From Cycas panzhihuaensis (taxonomy: Eukaryota; Cycadophyta), in the NCBI GenBank assembly GCA_023213395.1, contig CM041465.1:92697741-92761740 (forward strand): a stretch of 64,000 bases of DNA, read 5' to 3'. The position numbers and the translations under genes were made by a program. Of this stretch, positions 42,061 to 51,971 are shown piece after piece. Within the stretch, counting starts at the first letter, position 1. Each line of letters opens with the position of its first letter. The notes beneath the pieces were generated by a model. It had not been told where the DNA came from. It searched no databases and was given only the letters and a program-made list of their open reading frames with translations.

Positions 42061-42864
42061 GATTGCATTCCGTAAATTTTGTGGTTTTGCCCCTAGTGTT
42101 TGCAACCATTGAATCCCTAAGATGGCATCAGATCCTCCTATTGACAAGGCATAGAAGTCTGACACCAAAAGGTATGAGCCAATTTGGACTTGGAGGTTTT
42201 TAATAACACCTGCACAATGGAGTTTCTGGTACCCTGGTAGAGAACATGTGAAGCCAGTTTTTGGGACAATATATAGGTTAAGTTGTCTAGCAATTGAAAT
42301 ATCAATGAAGTTAAGTGACGCGCCACCGTCGATCAAGATAGATATTGGAGTCTTACGGAGAATACCTCTAACTCTTAGGGGTTCGGGGCAGGAGGAGGTG
42401 GTGACAGCGGATATAGATACTTCAGGTTGGGGGTGCAGTGCGGGATCATCATGGGTTTCATCATCAACCTCCTGGTCGGAGTCAGAATCAGAGGGATCGT
42501 CAGGGGAGAGGGATGGGCCAATTGAGAAAACCATACACCGCGCTTTGCAAAAACGACCATGCCCGGAAGTCCACTTTTCTGTACACTGCATACAAAGCCT
42601 AGCCTCAAGTCGACGTTGTGCTTCAACTTGAGAAATCTGGACTCTTTTGGTGGATGTATCCTCATTCTGGCAATCAATAGATGGTCGAGAATCATCCTGT
42701 CGTGGTCGAGGACGTGTGAAGTCAGCTTGAGGATGAGAGGCATCATCAAATCGAGGTCGAGGTCGCTGGAGGTCTGCTTGTCGAGTGCGTGAGAACCAAG
42801 AGTTATCCCGTCGAATGGCTGAGGGTCTGTCTGCTGCAAACTCAGCTTCTATTGCACAGCCCAC
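42061..42864 (-). pseudogene. Gypsy gag C-terminus and protease
   Basis: An open frame of 270 residues. It has an Arg/Pro/Asp-rich N-terminal half. A single knuckle-like CMQCTEKWTSGHGRFCK resembles the C-X2-C...GH-C form of chromovirus gags with one extra residue pair. An acidic stretch DSDSDQEVDDETHDD follows. The aspartic protease reads ILIDGGASLNFIDISIARQL (DGGAS for DSGAS), with [16 protein letters not shown] as the second conserved block (usually ILG--WL). In the family, protease cuts the Gag-Pol polyprotein. The frame is intact, so function may have been lost only through neighbouring breaks. Confidence 0.88.
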
Positions 42865-43589
42865 TTGAAAGCTTCCTTAAGGGAGTAAATTGCCATTGTC
42901 TTTAATCTCATCTGAATACGGTCTTGGAGTCCTGCCACATAAATATCAATCACTATTTGTTTGTCCAAGTTTTGGCTTTGTGGCATGCGGTTGTATAAAG
43001 CTTGAAATTCATCTGTGTCAGCTTCTACAGTTGATGTCTACTTAAGTCGGGTGAGTTGTGTGAAAAAGGATTGACTCCATGTATCTTCATATTGCTCAAA
43101 GAAATAATTAGTGAAGTGGGACCAAGTTTGGTGAGAGGGATATTCCCGCTTCCACCAGTTAAACCAATGGTGACCTCGGCCATCTAAATGAATGAAAGCA
43201 TATAAGAGTTGGTCCTCTTCTGACATCGGGTGGAGAGTGAAGTAGGATTCTAACTTATTAATCCAGCTTCGAGTGCACTCTCTATTCACGTCTGGATCAA
43301 AGATAGGAATGTTGATCTTATGGTGGAAAGACGGATGTCTTGGTGGAGAACCTCCTGTATGTGCATTGCTTCCTGGAGAAGGGGGAGGTTGGTTGCCCAC
43401 TGAGGTAGAAGCTCCTATGCTTTGGGGTTGGGGTGACACCCACTGTTGAAGCAGTTTGATAATCTCTTTCCTGGTGTCGTCCAGGTCAGATTTGGTAGGC
43501 ATGGTACTGAGTTTATCGCTGACCTCTATTTTGAAGTTAGACAAATCATTGATCAACTTAGAAATTTTTTCTGTTTGATTTTTTGCCAT
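42865..43589 (-). pseudogene. Gypsy gag N-terminus
   Basis: The ATG at 43587-43589 begins MAKNQTEKISKLINDLSNFK, followed by a helical charged region. A Pro/Gly/Ser linker comes next, then the retrotransposon gag core INIPIFDPDVNRECTRSWIN, ESYFTLHPMSEEDQL, and HHWFNWWKREYPSHQTWSHF. The frame stops at 43038 (TAG after TRLK) and similarity continues beyond it (EFQALYNRMPQSQNLDKQIV, GLQDRIQMRLKTMAIYSLKE) to 42870. Gag assembles particles and binds RNA. One stop and possibly one frameshift separate this part from the knuckle and protease frame. Confidence 0.88.
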
Positions 43590-44891
43590 TGGAGTTGAAG
43601 AAAGGGATTAAAGAGGTGGGAGTAAGTAGAAAGAAGGGAAAGAACGAAGTGGGACAGATTCGAGAAAGAATGAGATATAAAAATAGGGAGTTGCTATATG
43701 GGAAAGAGGGGGCAAATAAGGGAATGTGGGGTGTCTATAGCCTGTTGACCCCAAAATTACATAAGCAAGATATTTAGTCCACTAGAAAGAGCATAAAAAA
43801 CTTATCGAAATGGGATGTATGAGTTTTAAAGTGAATTTGGAGTGGTGGGGCCTACCAGTGACTCGGGTACAAAATAGTGAAAATTGGGGTATAGACTAAC
43901 ATAGTGCAAAACGACCCTTACGAGATGCTGATTGAATTGAGGTATATGAGTTATAAGGGTTTTTTTTTTTTTTTTTTTGCACTAAGCAAGAGCTAAGTGG
44001 AATTTTTCTTTTTTTCTTTTTTTTTTAATATATATATTTTTCCTTCTTTGCTCTCTCTTTTTCCTTTTTTCTTTTCTTTTTCTTTTTTTTTAGAGGCTTG
44101 ACTGTTCTAACAAGTTTTGAATTCAGGCAGTCAGTGGCTTGTGATTAAGACTAGGGCAGGGGAAGCAACGAATGATTAGATGTGTCCTACCCACTGTAGA
44201 ATGAGGTGTGCTTGGTCTTATAAGCCTGCCAATGAACTGCTAATGTAGAAGTTTGGGGCAGGTAACTTCATGGCGCTAACTGCTAACCACTGCACTGCAA
44301 GACTTCAGCGGCCGATAGGTTATCTGCGCTAGGGAGGGTTTTGAAATCCTGAAGGGGTCCTCCTATATACCTGGAGGTACGTGGAGGCACACTTCCGTAG
44401 CCAAGTTCTGTCTAGGGCTTAGTTCACTAGTGTTATCTCCAGTCCTTCATGCAAGGGCCAGCAAAGCCACGATGTGCTTAGCTAGAACGACAGATCCCTA
44501 TGATCTTTAAAGACCCCCAGTACAGGGTCTCTACTTAACTACTTGGGTAGCCGCCCAGCGGCGTTATCTACCCAGAAAGGAGAGGTGGGAGGGGACACAA
44601 AGGGTAGCTGCCCAACGGTGTTATCTACCCTTGGAATATAACCCAATGCAGAAAAAGAAAGCTTAAAAATTGAATTGAATGTAGAAGAAATAAATTGCTT
44701 GTGGTACCTGAAGGTCAAAATTCTCCTTCGCTTTGCAACCTCTAATCATCACCTCTCATTGTCCTCAATCTTCTTGGAGAGAGTACTGAGTGAAGGTCTT
44801 TCCTCAATCTCTGCTTAGGGAGAGAGAGTACTCAATTATATAGGAAAAAAAAATTTACTATTCCGGGTAGCTTCCCACAATCGCGAACACA
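43590..44891 (-). other. 5' leader of the gypsy element
   Basis: A 1.3-kb untranslated leader between PBS and gag. It contains long T runs on the plus strand (43958-43978, 44003-44095), i.e. A-rich RNA on the element strand. It also holds two near-copies of a hairpin-forming GGGTAGC...CTACCC segment (about 44545-44573 and 44603-44632). Such structures could matter for packaging or translation, but that is inference. Confidence 0.7.
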
Positions 44892-44903
44892 GCTCTGATA
44901 CCA
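44892..44903 (-). promoter_or_regulatory. Primer binding site of the gypsy element
   Basis: TGGTATCAGAGC on the minus strand, a perfect tRNA-iMet complement, two bases inside the LTR end. Confidence 0.93.
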
Positions 44904-44905
44904 CT

Positions 44906-45308
44906 TGGACCGTTCCTTTTCAGAACTCTGGGCTCGTAGAAGTGATTATTAGCAAAAACGAAGCCAAATAACATGAATGTGCAAGCAGATCACAGAAAAT
45001 GAATCACTCAAAAATGAGTACCAAAGTATTTTCTCCTTTCAAGATATCATACTCAATACATTACGAGTGGTTTAACACTTTAAATACACAAGTAAGGGTC
45101 TTCAACCTTAATGATTCTATTAGTGGCCCTAGCGGCCTTACATCTTATTGGACGACTTAGTGGTCCATACACATAACTCTATTGGTGGCCCTAGCGGCCT
45201 TACATCTTATTGGACGACTTAACGGTCCATACACATAGCTTACTAAACCCCTTAATCCTTACTTGTTGGTGGTTCTCTCTTGCTAAGGAAAGGTGGGGTA
45301 ATGTTACA
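44906..45308 (-). repeat. 5' LTR of the gypsy element
   Basis: 403 bp with plus-strand edges TGGACCGTTCC and ATGTTACA. It contains a 62-bp tandem duplication (45116-45177 and 45178-45239, four or so differences) starting TCTATTRGTGGCCCTAGCGG. The end is fixed by restoration of the copia frame after excision. Confidence 0.9.
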
Positions 45309-45766
45309 CTCCGACTGGGCCAGAGACAAGGAACAAAGGAAATCAACTAGTGGATACTGTTTTTTTCTAGGTTCCTCAATAATTTCATGGTGTAGTAAAA
45401 AATAAGCTATTGTTACATTATCTTGTACTGACGTAGAATACAAAGCAGCTGTGAGAGCAACGTGCAAAGCCATCTGGTTGAGACAACTCCTAACCTATCT
45501 GGAACAATGACAAAATAAGGCAACTCCTCTAAAGTGTGACAATCAGAGCGCCATCAAGTTGACCAAAAATCCAGTTCTTCATACGAGAACTAAACATATA
45601 GAGGTTCATCATTATTTCATAATGGAAAAAGTCCACAACGGAGAAATTGATCTAGAATACTGTCCATCCTCTGAATAAGTCGCAGATCTTCTGATAAAAT
45701 CTCTTGGAAAAGAGATACTTCAATATCTAAGAAACAAATTAGGTTTGTTAGAGATAAAACATTAAG
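45309..45766 (+). pseudogene. RNase H remainder of the 35-46 kb copia
   Basis: Continues from 39828 across the gypsy. It reads SDWARDKEQRKSTSGYCFFL, SWCSKK*AIVTLSCTDVEYK (RNase H acidic block), AIWLRQLL, CDNQSAIKLTKNPVLHTRTK (second acidic block) and HIEVHHYFIMEK. The end is VADLLIKSLGKEIL, corresponding to the usual VD-FTK-L. Stops replace Gln or Glu at two places. It ends about 10 bp before the PPT (45764-45772, AAGAGAGGG) and 3' LTR. Confidence 0.9.
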
Positions 45767-45772
45767 AGAGGG

Positions 45773-45984
45773 TGTTGAGATGTAATGTTTTATCTAGGTG
45801 CAAAAGGGGTCATGTTATGACACCCTCGAATGTAACTAAGTCTCAGGTAATGACACTTAGCTGTCAGGGATGGATCAGTTACAATTCAATTTGTAACGAT
45901 CATCTTTCATGATGTATATTTAAGGGAGGCTAGACCTCCATGTAATACAAGCTTTTCTCTTCATCTCAATTGAGATTATCAACA
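45773..45984 (+). repeat. 3' LTR of the 35-46 kb copia
   Basis: 212 bp, partner of 35298-35510, directly preceded by the PPT AAGAGAGGG. After it comes AAATA and then the continuation of the older copia. Confidence 0.92.
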
Positions 45985-46690
45985 AAATAATAGTACAAAA
46001 TCAAAGTCTTGTAAAGGAAATTGGTAAGAAGTTTAAAATATTTCACTTCCACTCATCTTGAAATTACATATGATGCAGGAATTATGTCTAGATTCATGAA
46101 TCCTCTACAAGAAGCCCTTTGAAACGCTGCAAAAAGAATCCTGAGATATATATATCAAACCTTAGACTTTGGGTTTAGATACACAAAGAATCAAGACTTC
46201 AGACTTGTCAAATTTAGTGATTTAGACTAGGCCAAAGAATGCAATGATAGAAAATCAACCTCTAACTACTACTTCAATCTTGGATCGGGAATAGTCTCAT
46301 AAAGCAACACGAAACAACCATCAATTACACTCTCTTCAATAGAAGCTGAATATAAAATAGTTATATGAACCACCTATGAATTAGTTTAGCTAAGAAGAAT
46401 TTTGGAAGATCTGAAACAACCTCAACATCACTCCACAGTGATCAACTGTGACAATCAAAGCATAATCAATCTTGTAAAGAATCTCATCTTTCATGCCTGA
46501 ACTAAACATATTGAGATTCATCATCACTTCATCCGAAAAAAGATTTGAAACAAAGAAATAAAGTTTGTCTACTACCCCAATGAAGTTCAACATGCAATCA
46601 TATTTACCAAACCTCTTAATAACAACAAATTCAAAATCTTTAAAGAACAAATCAAGGTTAAAGGAAAATAGAATAAGCATTATGAGAGTG
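45985..46690 (+). pseudogene. Old copia RNase H fragment, right part
   Basis: Resumes the element interrupted at 35297. Broken frames show a degraded connection region, then remnants readable as YEPPMN*, ITPQ*STVTIKA*SIL, and EIHHHFIRKKI-like blocks. They end at a tract TATGAGAGTG (46681-46690) that serves as PPT for the LTR at 46691. The gene is heavily decayed, with many more stops than the element inserted in it, which agrees with greater age. Confidence 0.65.
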
Positions 46691-46925
46691 TGTTGAAATA
46701 ATTCACATTCTATTTATGAACAACTTTCTATCTTTATACTTTAAGTAGCTTTCCATCACATACTTTAGTATTACTTTAGTTCATCTTTATGATCTCATGT
46801 TAGCTCTTTTAGTAAGTACTATATAATAGATGCTTGTCACTTATGCATGCTTCAAATTGTTGTATATATGTATGATATTTAGGTTATAAGATGAGGTGAA
46901 AAACAAGTAGAAGACTTATTTCACA
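46691..46925 (+). repeat. 3' LTR of the old copia
   Basis: Begins TGTTGAAATAA right after a purine-rich tract and ends TTATTTCACA at 46925, a near-perfect inverted terminal match with TG...CA ends. No partner LTR was found in the window. Confidence 0.6.
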
Positions 46926-48117
46926 GTTTTTGCTATGTTTAAAAAGCTCTTAATTTTTATAGGGATGATGCGCCAACTTGCTCTTTTGTACATGCTTTGT
47001 GAAACTCGATACAGGGATCATTGCACCAATTTGACAATGAGGATGATTGGTTGGGAGAGCCTGTGATTAAATGGACAAAAGGATCAAAGTAGGTAATGGG
47101 CCTTGGGAACAAATACCAACATAATCTCCTAGAGAAGACCTTTAGTCCATAAAAGAAGCATCGACCTGGAAATGAGTAGAACAGGAAGCAAAATAAGATT
47201 GAGCAAGACCTCCAAGACATACGTCCAATAGGAGGGGAAATGATGAGTCCAAATACGGGCCTCATTCCCTACCATTTTGTACTCTTCTTTACTTTGTTAG
47301 AACTAGTTTTGTAATGTAATTCTAAATGATTGAGATCCTAAGGGGCTTAAATCTAGTGTAATTCGGGGGAGACTTGGATGTAACTTATGTAAGTCCTTTC
47401 AAACAAGTTTAGAGTTTGTTGCAAGTCATTTGAGTCCCATTTTAGTTACTTCTATAATTTTGTAATTTACCCTTGCTTGGTAATTAAGATAAACTCACTT
47501 TTGCTTGGTGCCGAAGTAAACATACCTACCCCTATGGGCGAAGGTAACTCTGTCCTTATTATGGGATAGAAATTGTGGTACTTTGTAATTAAGTTAGATG
47601 ACCACCTTACATGGCAAGTTAGTTGGGAGTTTGTTAGAAATCGATTAACACTTGTAACTAACCAATAGTTGGGCGAAGACTTGTATAAATTTCTTTCCTT
47701 TAATTAATAAAATTAGAAGCCATTTTCCGACCTCCAAGGTATCATCTCATGGAACGAAACCCCAAACCTATTAGTTCAAGAATTGAGGGGTGGTTGTGTA
47801 TCCTACAGGTGCCAACACATGAGACAAGTTTCCTTTGTAGTTTAAGATTTGTGCTTTGATCTTACCAGAGTGCTTATACTCGTTGAAGTTAACTAGTGAC
47901 GCAGTTGAATGGCAACGAACTATGCAAAGGCAATTTGATCATAACTTTGTAGAATTAATTTCTACATTTTAGTTCAACAATTGTAGAATATTTCTTTCTA
48001 TCATTCACAATTATATGTCCCTGGTTTCAACATGACATTTTCTAAGGAACTTGTACCCTAAAAAACATATCAAGGGCCTAAAGAGAAAAGGAAAAATTGC
48101 CCTTGGTGCATTATGAT
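46926..48117. other. Unassigned stretch, possible LTR-like block
   Basis: The part 47295-47817 begins TGTTAGAACT and ends GCCAACA. It has a TTGTATAAATTTC promoter-like box and AATTAATAAAATT, as an LTR would, but I see no partner, PBS or target duplication. Broken frames before it (46957-47265) show charged composition like a polyprotein tail, without a recognisable domain. Confidence 0.3.
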
Positions 48118-48842
48118 ATGTGTAGCCCAATATCAATAACATCACTTGGAGGTGCTAAGCATTTTATAACCTTTATTGATTATTTCTCAAGAAGCATTTG
48201 GATCTAATTCATCAGGGATAAGTCTCAAACTTTTGAAATGTTCAAAGAATTTAAAGAGGAAGCTAAAAACGAAATTGGAATGAAGTTGAAGACACTAAGA
48301 TCAAATAATGAGGGAGAATATACCTTATAGGACTTTGAACAATATTGTAAGAGCCATGGAATCAGGAGATAATTTACAACTCTACTGTAATGAGCCTACA
48401 CCACAAGGCGTCGACGTCCCGGTGATCCACTCTTGGTGACCCACTCCCAATAATTTTGGGCCTCATTGGGCCCCAGGCAAACACTGCTATGTCAGTGTTC
48501 TACCGAGGTCGTCCCCTTTGAGAATCAAACCTGTGACCATCTAAGTGTGTAATATCTACACACACCTTAATAAAATGGAGTGATAGAAAGGATGCATAGA
48601 ACACTTGAGGGAAAAGCCAAGTCAATAATGAAAGCCAAAAATGTACTTGAGACACTTGAGAAAAAGTCATGAAGATAACAACTTATCTAACAAACAAGAA
48701 TTCTATGAAGATTGTTAGAAATATAATTACTAAGAAAGCATAGTTAGGAAGAAAGTCTATAGTAAACCATTTCAAAACATTTAGTTGTACTACATATATA
48801 CACATTCTAAAGGAGAAGCATGAAATTTTTTATGATAAAAGT
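48118..48842 (+). pseudogene. Copia integrase fragment
   Basis: The frame reads SITSLGGAKHFITFIDYFSR (first core Asp), FEMFKEFKEEAKNEIGMKLK and LRSNNEGEYTL (second Asp now Asn). HGIRR*FTTL is then interrupted at 48386 by a short insert. After it comes NGVIERMHRTLEGKAKSIMK with the catalytic Glu, then a degraded C-terminal part with KTFS, PKEKHE and FYDKS. It stops at 48842, where the family A LTR begins. Its gag-pre-integrase side (48010-48117) is faint. Confidence 0.8.
48386..48554 (-). mobile_element. SINE-like insert in copia integrase
   Basis: About 169 bp, distinctly GC-richer than its surroundings, flanked by TCTAC on both sides (48381-48385 and 48555-48559). It cuts the integrase frame between FTTL and the NGVIER block. 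On the minus strand GGTTTGATTCT (48531-48521) resembles a pol III B box (GGTTCGANTCC), preceded by GGTCACA as in tRNA-derived plant SINEs. No convincing A box or poly-A tail is seen. A short non-autonomous element of another type is possible. Confidence 0.5.
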
Positions 48843-49219
48843 TGTTCTGGAACATGAAATCATACACAAATGTTTCCGACCGCAGAATCTTTTATCATAC
48901 ATAGCAAGCAAACAAATATACACACAAAAAATATATGCATAGTACACATAATTTACGTGGGAAAACCCTTTTGAAAAAAAAAACCACCACAAAAGGATCC
49001 TTGATGGATCACTTGATTATTTCATAATGAATCGATATAATAATTCTTGGATGTTGAATACACAAGGCCTTAAGGCATTTATATTCTCCCAAGAGGTGTC
49101 ACTCAATTAGGGTTGTGACCTTCTGAATAAGTCGCACATTTTTGGCTTCACATATTTTCACATAATTAAATCACATTAACATTTACTAAGTGGATTAATA
49201 ATTAACTATCATGTTAACA
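48843..49219 (-). repeat. 3' LTR of the second family A copy
   Basis: 377 bp, TGTTCTGGAAC on the plus-strand left edge to ATGTTAACA. It is slightly longer than the LTRs at 9726 and 15632 because of small insertions. Confidence 0.85.
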
Positions 49220-49739
49220 TCCCCCCTTAATGTGAATGTGGGAAGCCTGCCAATTGCAACAGTTGTGTTATCACGAAGGCTGGAATTATCCTGCGGCTTC
49301 TTTATCCTCGTCGATACATCCTCCCTCAAGGATAACATTGGTGAGTCCAAGTTCGATATGCATATTCATGAATTAATCTTCAGTGAGAGATTTGGTGAAC
49401 ATGTCCGCAAGTTGGAATTCACTCGAACAGTAGTCGACCTGCAACTTCCCTGATTTGATCTATTCACGAATGTAATAGTGCTGAATCTCAATGTGCTTCG
49501 TACGCACATGAAACTTTGGATTCTTTGATAGGTGAATGGTACTTTGGTTATCAACAAAGATAATCGAGTGTTCATTTAAAACTCCAAGAGACCTTGCAAC
49601 CATATGGCTTCCTTCGTACCCGTACTAAGTCCTTGATATTCTGCCTCTATAGAAAAGAGCGTCATTGTTTGTTGCTTCTTTGACAGTCACAAAATAAATC
49701 CATTTGTGTGTGGGTAAACAACCACTTTTGAGGCACGAC
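48843..49739 (-). mobile_element. Second family A copia copy, truncated by gypsy insertion
   Basis: The LTR at 48843-49219 aligns with 9726-10078. It is followed by PPT-like AAGGGGGGA and by the RNase H end matching 10090-10600. The minus strand includes a stretch readable as LFSIEAEYQGLS, then SRSLGVLN-type and STIHLS-type blocks, with stops. Sequence similarity ends at about 49739, where the gypsy LTR begins. The rest of this copy would lie beyond that gypsy, outside the window. It was inserted into the copia integrase at 48842. Confidence 0.85.
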
Positions 49740-50366
49740 TGTGATAATAAAGACTACGACTGAAACTACAATTCTTTGCCGCCGCTGCTGGCAGCTGCGA
49801 CTCTTTGTTATCTTACCAAGCTGCGACTCTGCTAACTTTCTTTGCTCTGCATGTTGGATTTGTTACTCTGTATTATCGGCCGCAAGCTACTGCCGTGATC
49901 GCTCGAAATTGCGGCCCTCTGTGACCCATTCGAGACTGCGGTTACTACTGCGACTGCGGATGCGACTGCAACTATGAGATTGCGGCTGCAACTCGGACAT
50001 ACTATGGGCGGCTTGGGCAGCAGGCAGACCGTGGGCGGCTTGGGAAGTGGGCAGATCAGTTGAGACAGGACAATTTTAATGAAAAGTTATGTAACTATAT
50101 GCACATCGCATATAAAGAACAAGAATAGAGATGAGAATCTATCCATCCGTTGTTTTGTCTTACGTCTGATTGGTCTGGGTTGTAACCCACGTATTGGGCA
50201 GCCAGTCCTCTAGTTGTAATTGTTTCGGCATACGTCTGGTTGTGAGAGGACCAGACGCAATGCCTTTTTGTCATGAATAAAAGTCGTTCTTGATGTTCTC
50301 ACCAAATGTGCGTCTCTCTTCCATATGAATTCTGCATGTTAGGACAGTTGAAGAGAGGCGTGCACA
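49740..50366 (+). repeat. 5' LTR of the large gypsy
   Basis: Starts TGTGATAATA and ends CGTGCACA, giving TGTG...CACA ends. It interrupts family A RNase H on the left and is followed after three bases by the PBS. It contains a CATATAAAG box near 50109 and AATAAAAG near 50276. No second copy is in the window, so the left edge is set by the ends and by loss of family A similarity. Confidence 0.65.
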
Positions 50367-50369
50367 TCT

Positions 50370-50383
50370 TGGTTCCATTGCCG
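50370..50383 (+). promoter_or_regulatory. Primer binding site, tRNA-Asp type
   Basis: TGGTTCCATTGCCG resembles the Asp-type PBS TGGCGCCGTTGCCG at 11 of 14 bases. This differs from the Met-type sites of the other elements here. Confidence 0.65.
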
Positions 50384-51019
50384 TTTTTCCTAACTGAAGA
50401 AGGATAAGACGCCGAGGATTAGAGGCTATCCATGCCATCTAGGGCTGACTCGTTGAGAAAGGCCAAGTCAAGAGAGGAAAGAAGTCGACGCTAGGACACG
50501 GAGAGGAGCTAGGAAGGCACACGCATACCCAAGGAGTTGGTAGAAAGGGAACCGGGGAAAAAATCAGTCGGGAAGGGGTGGCAGGAAGAAAGCCAGACCC
50601 CAGTTGCAAGGGCAGGACGCGGCAGAGAGAAAGAAGCTTAGGAGGACAACAGATAGCCAGAAAAAGAAAAGAAAACTGCAAAACAGACCCCTGCAGAGAA
50701 AGCAAAGCCAAGGTAGGAGAAAGAGAGAGGCCTGCAAGAGCTTTAGAACAGACAAGAAGAAGATAAAAATCTTCAGAAGTGTGAAGATATTCAGTCAAAA
50801 GAGAAACAATGGGAAAATTCAGAAGAAAATCAGAATTCTGTACAAAAGCATTCTCAGAATTCCAAAAAGGAAGATAGAAATCTGCTGGAAAATTAGCAGG
50901 ATGTAGCGCTGAAAAACCAACAAGGTTTAAGCCTGGAAGGAGATGAGAACTGGCTGAAAAATTAGCAAAATTCAGAATTTAAAAGCTAGCAAGAATTAAA
51001 TCTGAATGAAGATGGAAGG
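50384..51019 (+). other. 5' leader of the large gypsy
   Basis: Purine-rich leader between PBS and gag. An open frame at 50604-50906 is Lys/Arg-rich and lies in a different frame from gag. I treat it as a composition effect, not a gene. Confidence 0.6.
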
Positions 51020-51955
51020 TTGCAAGAGAAAAGGCTAAAAGAAGACAGACATTTCCAGAATTCTAGGGAAAATCAATTTGGAGATTGGAATCAGGAAAGA
51101 CTTGAAGAAGAATGGCTGAAACTTGAAGAAGACCAAAGAAATCTGTTATATCCTGAAGATTTATTGTTGGAACCAGAAGAGAACCAGGAGAATAAACTGC
51201 TGGAACCTGTAGAAAATAAAAAAGATCTGCAAAGAATTGAAGAAAAATAGACTGCCATAGAAGAAGGAAAGTCAATTAAGTTGGAGTTATACAGTACAAC
51301 CAAAGTAGGGTGGGACTATTACATCGTGGAGGTAAAAGAAACCCATTCCCATGTGTTAAATCCATTGTATAGAATGACTCGGATCATTTCAGGTTCATTA
51401 TTTACGGAAGAAAGCCCAGAAAGTGCAGTTTTGAGGCAAGAGAGAAGTGAAGAAGAACTGAACATAATTGGACCAGAATCCTCAGGTCCAAGGAACATGG
51501 CACAAGGAAGTGGAATGGGAGGAGGAAATCAAACAATTTCCCCATATGTAATAGTCCAGAACGATGCTATGTTTGGGCATTTACAATTTGACGGCTCGAG
51601 AGATCTTGGAGATCATCTGGCTTTATTCTCCAATATGCTGAAGACCAAGAAGATTAAAGATCCAGAGGAAATAAAGGCAAGATTTTTCTTTACGTTGCGA
51701 GGGACAACAATCGTCTGGTACCAGTACGTAGCAAAGACAAATCCCACTTGGGAAGTAGTCCAGACACAATTCCTGGACAGATTTCTGCGGCTAAGAGATC
51801 CAATGTCGATATTTCAGGCCTTGGAAGAAATTAGACAAATACCAGGTGAGTCTGTTAATGATTTTGATGGAAGCCTTAAAATCATTTTGAATAATGGGGA
51901 AATCCTGAGAAAACATATGGTGCCCTCCCCCTTGTGGACAACCAAGCCACTTTAA
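51020..51955 (+). pseudogene. Gag of the large gypsy
   Basis: One frame from 51020 to 51955, broken only by a TAG at 51248-51250. The N-terminal 75 residues are Glu/Leu-rich (EEWLKLEEDQRNLLYPEDLL) and probably helical. The gag core follows in its second half: FGHLQFDGSRDLGDHLALFS, then IKARFFFTLRGTTIVWYQYV and VVQTQFLDRFLRLRDPMSIF, with LEEIRQIPGESVNDF. These match the plant gypsy gag pattern (F-G--DP--HL--F, then W---L---FL--F). A frameshift of +1 follows before the zinc knuckles at 51972. The start is uncertain; the second ATG, 51281, follows the internal stop. Confidence 0.82.
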
Positions 51956-51971
51956 AAATGAACATTAGCAA

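Larger units (their letters stand above)
39829..45308 (-). mobile_element. Chromovirus-like gypsy retrotransposon, internally deleted
   Basis: A minus-strand Ty3/gypsy element. It has a full 5' LTR (44906-45308), PBS (44892-44903), gag, protease, RT, RNase H and a truncated integrase, then a 3' LTR of which only 215 bp remain (39829-40043). The flanks CTTCG (39824-39828) and CTCCG (45309-45313) are a target duplication with one change. Removing the element restores the copia RNase H frame FCDSDWA. Gag organisation (C-X2-C...GH), RT and integrase style resemble plant chromoviruses. No chromodomain can be seen because the integrase C-terminus is deleted. Confidence 0.92.
35298..45984 (+). mobile_element. 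Copia retrotransposon split by a gypsy insertion
   Basis: A plus-strand Ty1/copia element with 213- and 212-bp LTRs (35298-35510, 45773-45984), PBS TGGTATCAGAGT and PPT AAGAGAGGG. Flanks AGATA and AAATA are a target duplication with one mismatch. Gag-pol runs 36220-39828, is interrupted by a gypsy element at 39829-45308 and resumes to 45766. Removing the gypsy makes 5.2 kb, normal for copia. Gag has an intact zinc knuckle; protease, integrase, RT and RNase H are recognisable but carry stops. It sits inside an older copia RT/RNase H. Confidence 0.93.

Noticed and set aside
43958-44095. Poly-T tract as a retroposed poly-A tail
   Set aside because: It lies within the gypsy leader between PBS and gag with no target duplication around it.
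47295-47817. Possible solo LTR (TGTTAGAACT to GCCAACA)
   Set aside because: Promoter-like and polyadenylation-like motifs are present, but there is no partner, PBS, PPT or target duplication; kept only as a remark.
50604-50906. 100-residue basic open frame before gypsy gag
   Set aside because: It lies in the purine-rich leader in a different frame from gag, with no domain; composition alone explains it.
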